A stretch of DNA of 64,000 bases, from contig CALTDI010000001.1 in assembly GCA_943842505.1 (NCBI GenBank), forward strand, positions 1 through 64,000. The letters run 5' to 3'. The stretch is from an uncultured Pseudomonadales bacterium (GTDB taxonomy: Bacteria; Pseudomonadota; Gammaproteobacteria; Pseudomonadales; Pseudohongiellaceae). A program made the position numbers and the translations under genes. The notes under the pieces are model-generated. The model saw nothing but the letters and a program-made list of their open reading frames with translations, was not told the DNA's origin and ran no database searches. This document shows positions 57,258 through 64,000 of this stretch, in pieces (position 1 is the first letter of the stretch; each line of letters begins with the position of its first letter).

Positions 57258-58457
57258 TTGCCTACACGAACATCTCTTTCCAAGACACTCATAGTCTTAT
57301 TGGCAGCGACTTCCGCACTCGGTCCCGCTGCCATGCAAATCTTGCTGCCTGCCCTGCCCGTTATCAAAGAGACGTTTGAGGTTAGCACTGAAGTTGCACA
57401 GCTAACTCTGAGTCTCTCGATGCTGGCTATTGCACTTGGCACGCTGTTCTATGGCCCCCTCTCCGACAAATACGGCCGCAAACCCGTGATGCTGCTTGGC
57501 CTGTTTATTACCGTTGTTGGTTCCGTTTTCTGCTTCCTCGCCAACACCATCGAGCTACTCATCATTGGCAGATTCATCCAAGCCTTCGGCGGTGCAGTGG
57601 GCCTGGTTTTGGCGCGCGCTATAGTACGGGATGTCTATGGCGCACAGGAAGCCGCGAGAGTCATAGCAACTTTGGTTATGGTTATGGTCGTAATACCCAT
57701 GCTCTCTCCGGCGTTGGGTGGTGAGATAATGCACAGGATCGGATGGGAATACGTATTCGTAGTGATCGCTCTCGCCTGCATCTTGATTCTTCTGCTGCTC
57801 AGTAAAAGCCTGCCGGAGACGCTCAAGGAACCAGTACCCTTTACCGGCACAGTAGCGATGCTGAAGAACTATGGCCTGCTATTTAAGTCGCGAGCTTTCT
57901 GCGGCTATGCCTTCTGCGTTACCTTTGTCTCGGTAGTCTTCTTCAGTTTTATTTCCGCGGCACCGGAGATCATGGTGTCGGTTCTCGATCGTCCGCCCAC
58001 GGAGTATGGCTACTATTTTGTCATGATTCCGCTGGGCTTCATGACGGGCAACTATTTCGCCCGACACTACGGACGCCGCGTCGAACTGAACCGAATGATT
58101 ACCCTGGGTGCCAGCATAGGCGTTGGCGGAATAGCGCTGGCGATCCTCTTGCAAGTCATTGGCTTCCATCAGCCCATCGCCCTATTCGCACCCGTGGCTT
58201 TAGCGGTTATGGGCAACGGCATTACTCTCCCCAATGCGCAGGCTGCAGCGATAAACGAGTTCCCTAAGTTCGCAGGCAGCGCCTCCGGCCTGACCGGGTT
58301 TCTGCAGATGTTCTTCTCCGCCATGGCGGCACAACTGGTCGCGGTTATCTTTAACGGAACCGTCTACCCACTCTTGATTATGATGCTTTGCGCATCGCTG
58401 CTATCATTGGTTTGTTTCAGGTTGGGCGTGCGCGTTAGCTCTAAAATTTCCACCTAA
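57258..58457 (+). CDS. MFS drug-resistance transporter, Bcr/CflA type
   Basis: A 399-residue, 12-helix major facilitator with motif A YGPLSDKYGRKPVML and the RAIVRDVYGAQEAARVIATL segment diagnostic of the Bcr/CflA subfamily. It probably exports drugs or metabolites by proton antiport. The start is a TTG at 57258 with only a weak Shine-Dalgarno; no ATG fits better. Confidence 0.9.
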   Translation: MPTRTSLSKTLIVLLAATSALGPAAMQILLPALPVIKETFEVSTEVAQLTLSLSMLAIALGTLFYGPLSDKYGRKPVMLLGLFITVVGSVFCFLANTIELLIIGRFIQAFGGAVGLVLARAIVRDVYGAQEAARVIATLVMVMVVIPMLSPALGGEIMHRIGWEYVFVVIALACILILLLLSKSLPETLKEPVPFTGTVAMLKNYGLLFKSRAFCGYAFCVTFVSVVFFSFISAAPEIMVSVLDRPPTEYGYYFVMIPLGFMTGNYFARHYGRRVELNRMITLGASIGVGGIALAILLQVIGFHQPIALFAPVALAVMGNGITLPNAQAAAINEFPKFAGSASGLTGFLQMFFSAMAAQLVAVIFNGTVYPLLIMMLCASLLSLVCFRLGVRVSSKIST

Positions 58458-58559
58458 CTAATTGGTAAATCTATACGATATAATACTGACCAGAATCAAT
58501 TTTTTCGGCTCATATTAGCGGTAACCTAGGCATATAATTTGGAAAAGGAGTAAGCCATT

Positions 58560-59012
58560 ATGAGCAGCAAAGCAAACGGGTCAATCTTTCGAGTCGCCAT
58601 TCCCCTAATCGCGGCACTAACACTATTCGGGTGCAACGCGAACTCGGATTCGTTCCCGCAGATCGCAAATCCCCCACCCTTCGACTACATCGACGGCGAA
58701 GAATTACGCTCTAATATGCACCAGCTAGCATTCGAATTGCAGCAGCTCGACATGGCCCTATTGGATGCCTATGTCGATCGCCCCAGCTTTCAGCGCCAGA
58801 TTGTAGACAGCATTCAGAATATCGAACGCATCGGTGGCTATATTCAGAATACCGATCTGAGCATCAGGCACCCTTTCTTGATCGATGATATGGATCGCTT
58901 TTTATCTGATGTTCGACGCGCAAAGATGGATGCCGAGAGAAACGTGCCACGCTACTACATGGCAGGCCGCATCTCTGGTGGTTGCATCAACTGCCATAGT
59001 CAGAACCGCTAA
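58560..59012 (+). CDS. Lipoprotein cytochrome c with C-terminal haem site
   Basis: The 150-residue protein has a lipobox LFGC (lipid attachment cysteine in LTLFGCNANS) and a predicted helix bundle ending in a single CINCH haem motif (C142-H146), close to the C-terminus. The late motif and helical body resemble class II cytochromes c'. AAGGAG lies 9 nt before the ATG. It lies next to a desulforedoxin-like gene on the same strand. Confidence 0.85.
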   Translation: MSSKANGSIFRVAIPLIAALTLFGCNANSDSFPQIANPPPFDYIDGEELRSNMHQLAFELQQLDMALLDAYVDRPSFQRQIVDSIQNIERIGGYIQNTDLSIRHPFLIDDMDRFLSDVRRAKMDAERNVPRYYMAGRISGGCINCHSQNR

Positions 59013-59058
59013 CGGCACAATGCAGTCTTAAACACGATGGCCACAAGGAGTGGAGAGT

Positions 59059-59238
59059 ATGTCTAGAGAATCCGGAGATCGATACCACTGCGACAGTTGC
59101 GGCGCAGAGCTGGTTTACGAAAAGCCCTGCCCCTGCGGCGACAACATGGTTCATTCAGAGATCTGCTGCGGTAAGCAGATGACCAAGATAGAGGGTCGGA
59201 CGTCGGGACCAAGCCGATCTACTATCTCCGACTACTAA
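59059..59238 (+). CDS. Desulforedoxin-like small iron protein with an inserted CPC loop
   Basis: From the ATG at 59059 (AAGGAG 8 nt upstream) the 59-residue product has YHCDSCG (C11, C14) and EICCGKQM (C37, C38), the CxxC...CC pattern of the FeS4 desulforedoxin/desulfoferrodoxin N-domain. Between them is an extra EKPCPCGDNM segment with C24 and C26, making the linker longer than usual. It may be an electron carrier for its redox neighbours; an alternative is a zinc ribbon. Confidence 0.7.
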   Translation: MSRESGDRYHCDSCGAELVYEKPCPCGDNMVHSEICCGKQMTKIEGRTSGPSRSTISDY

Positions 59239-59302
59239 GGTTCTTCTTAGTAGTCCTTAGCAACTCACCTATACACCCCGATTATGTGACTGCTGCGAGA
59301 AT

Positions 59303-60988
59303 CTACTTCTCGTAGTAGGTCACATAGCCGGTGAACATCTCATCATAGCTTTCCAAACCAAAAGTCACTTCCTCACTCGGATCAGGATTAAACGGATTGG
59401 AATAGGAATTATCGAAAGCACCTCGAACATGAATGCGATCACCAGCACCTAGCTCCAACGCCTCGCTGAGATGGTAGTGTGGCTGCCAGCCGTAGTTATA
59501 GGCAGGAATGCTGAGCACGTCGCGCATCACTCCACCGGCTGGCTCCACCGCGAACTTCATCTTCTTCCCACGGAAATTCATGCGGGCTCGCACACTGGTA
59601 ATCACCACCGGCCTATCAAACTCATAGCTAGCGTCCATAGCGTGATTCGCCTCAAAGGGCTCGATCACGAAACGGGGAGAGACCGCCTTGGTCAGCAATT
59701 CTCTGCCTGGCGGCTCATCATAGAAATACAGCCCGATAGACGTCTCGTCGGTAGTCGCCAGCCCGTTTGTCACGTAGTGGAACTGCAGCGACAGTTTATG
59801 TCCCTTCGGTATCAGGATGCCGGTGCCTTCATCGAAAACTGTCGCCGGATTATTACCAGGGATAAAACTGCCCAGGAAGCGACGGGTACTTATTTCGTTC
59901 TCGGCCTCGCTCCCCCAGAAATCTTCATCGGCAGGCGAGATAAATGTCATCAAGTGATGCAGAACCGTCTCCTTGCCAGGGTTGTATTGGAATGCACGCA
60001 CCCACACATCGCGATCGAACGGCAGTGTTGCCTCCGTGTACAGGTAATCCTGAATCCCCACAGAAGCGATCTCGTTCTCAGGAGCCTGCACAATAAAATC
60101 CGGCTCACCCAGCTCCCACTCAAAAATCTTTTCACTGGGAACAAGCTCAAGAGGATCCACAGGATTTTCACCCCGGGGCGCTCCCGCATCCATCCAATGC
60201 AACAGTGTCTGCAGGGTCTCGGCAGACAGGTACTGCGCACTCTTCGTATGCCCGATCAGCGGATCAACCTGCATGGGTGGCATGCGCTTGTTCAGCAACA
60301 CTTCGCGAATCATCGGCGACCAACCAAGCAAAGAGGTATAACTGTCTAGCGCGAAGGGACCAGCACCACCCCAGCGGTGACACTCGGAGCAGTTATCAAC
60401 AACGATAGGTGCGACTTCTGTACTGTAGTCCGGCGGATCCGCTAGTAATTTATCACGCATCGGATAGTCGATAGCGCAGCCGGCCACCGCGTTGCTCACG
60501 GTGTCGCTTACACTACCCGCAAGCAGAGCCTGCAAAGTACTATCGAGAGACTCGTTGGCAGCGCCGCGGTAGAACAGGGAGAGTCTCTCGGGGTTAAACA
60601 CGATAACTTCACCACTGCGCTCTATCTCCAACGCAGCACTTACTAGCTGCCCGACATCATTGAGCGCCGGTAGCGGCAGATCCAAGCCATCTATGAGCGC
60701 TCGGTCAGAGCCCGAAGAATCTAGCAACAGAAACTCCACGTCGTCGCCAGCGAACTTGGTATTCAGCTCGGAAAGATAGCTGACACTGTCGGCGATACTG
60801 TTACAGCTGGGATGATAAGACATCATCACCACCGCCTTGCGATGTTGATAGCGACTAATCTGATGAAACTCGCCTTCGTTGTCCAGAAGAGCGAAGTCTC
60901 CAACTCGGTCCAGAGAACCATAGGCCTGCGTCATTAGCACGCTAGCACCTAAAGCTAAGGTAAGTTTTACTACTCTATCAATTGCCAT
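59303..60988 (-). CDS. Exported redoxin / cytochrome c / copper-monooxygenase-like fusion
   Basis: From the ATG at 60988 (AAGGA 5 nt upstream) the product is 561 residues: signal peptide (to ~24), a thioredoxin/AhpC-like domain with one cysteine (C62), a cytochrome c domain with CSECH (200-204) and a C-terminal PHM-like (type II copper, ascorbate-dependent monooxygenase) domain from ~290. The CuH site is visible (H344-H345, H404) and a candidate Met ligand (M551), but the usual HxHLRGK is replaced by RMNFRGK at ~469-474, so the second copper site seems damaged. Function of the fusion is unknown. Confidence 0.85.
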   Translation of the reverse strand: MAIDRVVKLTLALGASVLMTQAYGSLDRVGDFALLDNEGEFHQISRYQHRKAVVMMSYHPSCNSIADSVSYLSELNTKFAGDDVEFLLLDSSGSDRALIDGLDLPLPALNDVGQLVSAALEIERSGEVIVFNPERLSLFYRGAANESLDSTLQALLAGSVSDTVSNAVAGCAIDYPMRDKLLADPPDYSTEVAPIVVDNCSECHRWGGAGPFALDSYTSLLGWSPMIREVLLNKRMPPMQVDPLIGHTKSAQYLSAETLQTLLHWMDAGAPRGENPVDPLELVPSEKIFEWELGEPDFIVQAPENEIASVGIQDYLYTEATLPFDRDVWVRAFQYNPGKETVLHHLMTFISPADEDFWGSEAENEISTRRFLGSFIPGNNPATVFDEGTGILIPKGHKLSLQFHYVTNGLATTDETSIGLYFYDEPPGRELLTKAVSPRFVIEPFEANHAMDASYEFDRPVVITSVRARMNFRGKKMKFAVEPAGGVMRDVLSIPAYNYGWQPHYHLSEALELGAGDRIHVRGAFDNSYSNPFNPDPSEEVTFGLESYDEMFTGYVTYYEK

Positions 60989-61030
60989 CACTATCCTTTG
61001 CTCATTACACGCGAATCAATATGCTCAAAC

Positions 61031-62167
61031 TTACTGAGGCATTGGAAACTTGCTGATGTGTGGGTTTTCCTGACGCTCTCGAGAATAATTTCGATCGGGT
61101 CTCTGCATTCCGCCTCTAGCTGGGCCACCGGCATTATAGATGCCACCCCGTAGCACAGAGATCAGATAATCTCTGTGATCAAACAGGTAATCAGTCTTGT
61201 TTGTATAGTCCGCAACCATCGACTCTATTATCTCCGAGCGTGCCATTAGGTCTGGATAAGCCAGGGCATCCCCAATAACAACCTTTAGCGCCTCTATATT
61301 ATCCACGATGGCCGAAGCCTCGGGATGGAAGGTATAGAAGTTCGGCGCAATTACAGGAATGGTAGGAATATCGGAAGGCAAGGACACCAGGCTGCCATGA
61401 AGGCGCGTTGTCTTCTCTTTGTAGTACAGCAATACGTTAGAAACTTCGCGAATCTTCGCCTCCTGATCCGGAGCCGTCGCCACTATTTCCAGTGTCGCTA
61501 TCTTCAACCACTGTGATGCCCAGGTGAGGCCACTGAGCTGGGGAAAGCCAACACGATAAGAATAGGCATAGGGATGGTCAGACAGCAGCTCATCGGATTT
61601 GGGCAGTGAGGCCACCGAATGCTCGTCGTCACTTAGATAGCGTTGCACGGCCGCATCTACGGCTACCTTCTTGTCATCATAGCCATCGTCCAGATAGATC
61701 TCTAAGAGCTCTTCAACAAATTCGCGCCCACGCTTCAGAGTCTCGATAGCAACCGGGGGCAATGTGCCGCTTTCGGCAAGTGCCGCTGCTGCCTGCTCAG
61801 CGGTCTGCTCACGATTAATGGTAACGATAATACCAGGCACCGCTCGGCTTTCGAATACGCGGTGCGGCCCCAGCATGGCAAGGTGGTCACCCGCCGAATG
61901 ATAGTGAGAGGCCGATGCCTCGGACAACTCTTCCAATTGCTCTACTAATAATCGCTTACCGATCGCCGCCGCAGAGGATTCATTGGTAGCCTCTATTTCC
62001 TCGAATGCACGGGCATGCAGCACGTCGTGGGCATACAACAGATTTACCAACTCAGGGAAAAGCTGATTCAACACAGGGCTATCAGCCAGGACAATAGTAG
62101 GGCGCAGTAACATGGCGGCGCACAGTCCAGTGAAGGCGAATCGTGATAGCAGCGAAAGGTTTCGCAT
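61031..62167 (-). CDS. Exported protein of unknown function (378 residues)
   Basis: The ATG at 62167 has GGAG 6 nt upstream; the longer TTG-type start adds residues in front of a signal peptide (LSRFAFTGLCAAMLLRPTIVLADS). The mature protein is mainly helical with His-rich spots (ASHYHSAGDHLAML) and a glycine/arginine C-terminus (GGPARGGMQRP). I do not recognise the family. It is immediately upstream of the redoxin fusion on the same strand (39-bp gap), so it may be a partner. Confidence 0.8.
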   Translation of the reverse strand: MRNLSLLSRFAFTGLCAAMLLRPTIVLADSPVLNQLFPELVNLLYAHDVLHARAFEEIEATNESSAAAIGKRLLVEQLEELSEASASHYHSAGDHLAMLGPHRVFESRAVPGIIVTINREQTAEQAAAALAESGTLPPVAIETLKRGREFVEELLEIYLDDGYDDKKVAVDAAVQRYLSDDEHSVASLPKSDELLSDHPYAYSYRVGFPQLSGLTWASQWLKIATLEIVATAPDQEAKIREVSNVLLYYKEKTTRLHGSLVSLPSDIPTIPVIAPNFYTFHPEASAIVDNIEALKVVIGDALAYPDLMARSEIIESMVADYTNKTDYLFDHRDYLISVLRGGIYNAGGPARGGMQRPDRNYSRERQENPHISKFPMPQ

Positions 62168-62468
62168 AGTTTTCTCCAGTAGATCCCAAGGCATCGATGG
62201 GACGAGCTCTATAATAAGCAGGCTATTTTATAAGATGGCTGAAGGCGATGCGACATAATGTCTCAGCCAGAATCATGATCGAAAAGAGGGCTCTCAGAAA
62301 AAGCTATCTATATTAGTAAGTTAAGGCCGAATAAGCGGCGGGTGAGGCGGGCCATGTAACAAAAAACTACAGATCGATCGGCGCGGCTTCTCACAAGTCG
62401 ACACCGATTCGACGTAAACCTCATTCCCCCTGTCCGCCATAGTAGCGAATAGAGGGTTTTGTAAGGGC
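62168..62468. other. 301-bp intergenic region, no gene seen
   Basis: Lies between the orphan exported gene and the arylsulfotransferase. It holds a GGCTGA...TCAGCC inverted repeat near 62237-62267 without a T-tract. No open frame, no recognisable RNA. Confidence 0.3.
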
Positions 62469-63891
62469 CTAGGGCTGAGCAGGTATCCGAAATTCACCCA
62501 GCGCCGGCGGGATTACCGCCCTCTCTCTGGGCACATTCAATTGCGGTATCCACGCATAGGGATAACGGTACGCTCTGTAGACTCGATGGCTGGGGGTATC
62601 ATCGTCGGTGAAGAATGGGCTCACGTATTCCCACACTAACTCCTTCTCTTCGGTAAGTTCAAAGATTCGACCATTCATGCCTTCATTGATCATAGTATTA
62701 CCGTTAGGAAGACGCTGCGCATTACTTACATACCAACTGTAGAACTGAAACCGTTCCGTTCCGCTCAGCGAGTACTCCCAGATAACTTCAAACGTTATGG
62801 GGTTAATTTCCAGTACACGGGAACTGTCTCGCGTCATCGAATTGGTACCACTAGGAGCTGCAGGGTTGGCATTTCCGTACCCCCCTATTCCGCCATTATC
62901 GAAGACCAGCAAATTGCCAGCGCCAGGAAGTCCCTGGGGAATAAGATGCGGATTATGCTGACCAATTATCTGGCCCAATTCAGCTAGCGGCGTCCGAATC
63001 GGTATAGTCAGGTCCCATTCGCCAAACGATGCTGCCATCGCGTGCAATGATGGCGATGATGTTAGCCGTTCTGCTGCTGATCATTATGTGATCGGGATGA
63101 AACCGCTCATCGCCGGCGTCATACCACGGGTTGGGACCTAGATAGTTCGCCGAATTAACATGCACCCAGTCAGCACTCTGTCGGGCATCGTTAAAAGCTA
63201 CCGATCTGTAGATAGCATTGCGCGCGTCTTCAGAAAAACCCATCTCGTCTATATGATCGCTGGCCAGCCACTCCCACAGCACCTCGCCATCCCAGGAGAC
63301 CTCATACAGGTAATCGTCTTCCAGTCGCTTGTCAGACACGGCAAGGTTTACTAGATTCTTGTGACCGACAATCAAGGTGTTGCCGCTGGATGACTGAGGG
63401 ATTAATTCCGGCGAATAATAGCCAACAGGATTACCCGTGCGCTGCCAGTCATGATGCTGCCGCGCTGCCCAGACCGCAGAGGCATCATCGTCTTGCTCCG
63501 CTTCATCATCACTTGTTGCAGCCGCCAACATGTCGAGACGATCGAAGCGCCACACTTCTTCGCCTTCCCAGTTATACTCAATCAAGGCGATAGACTCCTG
63601 ATAGGGAGCACGGAATTCGCTGCCACCCATCACATAGCCATCGGGGAACATGCGAAAAGGGCCCATGCCTGCAAGCTCGGGCCAGCGCCGCACTATATTT
63701 CCATTCATGTCGATCAGGACAGCCCCATCGCCGTCTGCGGTATCGAGCAGCGTAAAGCCACTCCAGGTTTTATCGGGTTGATAGATCGTCGTTCCGGTGG
63801 GATATACGGATACCACGGCATTGATAAGAGGAGAGGCAAATCCAATCATTGCTGCAGCCACTACAAACGTCTTTAGTCGGCGTCGAGGCAT
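62469..63891 (-). pseudogene. Arylsulfotransferase (ASST) family protein, frameshifted
   Basis: Two minus-strand frames make one ASST-type beta-propeller. The first starts at the ATG at 63891 with AAGGAG 8 nt upstream, has a signal peptide (KTFVVAAAMIGFASPLINA), and contains HDWQRTGNPVGYYSPEL and DGEVLWEWLASDHIDEMGF; it stops just after GPDYTDSDAAS. The second continues ELGQIIGQHNPHLIPQGLPG and ends PALGEFRIPAQP. Removing one G at about 62993-63000 joins them as DSTPLAELGQIIG. It may be decay or a sequencing error. Confidence 0.85.
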
Positions 63892-64000
63892 TTCGAACTC
63901 CTTATTTAGTTATTCTAGTTTTTGGCTGTTCGGTCTAAAAACGTTATCTGCTCAGTTGTTATTACATGGGATCAACACGTAGTCGAGCTATATCGCTTGA

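Overview
The window is a chromosomal segment of a gammaproteobacterium, with roughly balanced base composition and densely packed genes. Two blocks of gene order match the Pseudomonas-type chromosome as I remember it: zapE / zapG / cysD-cysNC / nif3 / algW / hisD-hisG-murA-ibaG-mlaC / yrbG-kdsD-kdsC-lptC-lptA-lptB-rpoN-ptsN-rapZ-npr, and sfsA / dksA-gluQ-cbrX-cbrA-cbrB / [sRNA] / pcnB-panB-panC-acs. Protein details (short-form HisG, SSS-fused CbrA kinase, AlgW-like protease) also point to a Pseudomonadales-like or neighbouring marine lineage rather than an enteric one. I cannot name the genus. No rRNA, tRNA, CRISPR array, insertion sequence or prophage was seen.

Layout. 1-18.7 kb: cell-division accessory proteins, sulfate activation, periplasmic stress protease, histidine genes, peptidoglycan precursor enzyme, a reduced Mla locus, Kdo synthesis and LPS transport, sigma-54 and the nitrogen PTS. 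18.9-28.6 kb: Mg2+ transporter, DarP, a two-component solute/Na+ symporter, an AGCS symporter, Mrp, and a membrane pyrophosphatase. 28.8-35.4 kb: a coiled-coil lipoprotein, an orphan exported protein, a DksA-like zinc-finger protein, a PLP C-S lyase, a Rieske protein, sfsA and a frameshifted aminotransferase. 35.7-50.4 kb: dksA, gluQ, the CbrXAB carbon-control system with a putative CrcZ-type RNA, pcnB, a deoxynucleoside kinase, pantothenate genes, acs and an aldo/keto reductase. 50.5-57.2 kb: a DUF58/transglutaminase/MoxR/TPR operon. 57.3-64 kb: an efflux pump and a redox-oriented cluster (lipoprotein cytochrome c, desulforedoxin-like protein, redoxin-cytochrome-copper-oxygenase-like protein, an orphan exported protein, and a frameshifted arylsulfotransferase).

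The most interesting system is the carbon catabolite control circuit. Between cbrB and pcnB lies a 0.77-kb gap holding an inverted repeat of TGTTAC/GTAACA type, a good sigma-54 promoter, then a transcript candidate of about 250 nt full of AAYAAYAA motifs, one displayed in a hairpin loop. This is the position and architecture of the Pseudomonas Crc/Hfq-sequestering RNA CrcZ. The same AAYAAYAA signature sits directly before the Shine-Dalgarno of the DUF4212/SSS symporter operon at 20.95 kb, giving a predicted target in the same window; rpoN, needed for the promoter, is here too.

Relative to the reference gene order several genes are absent: mlaF, mlaE, mlaD, mlaB, hisC, hpf and folK. Two genes carry single frameshifts, which may be decay or sequencing error.
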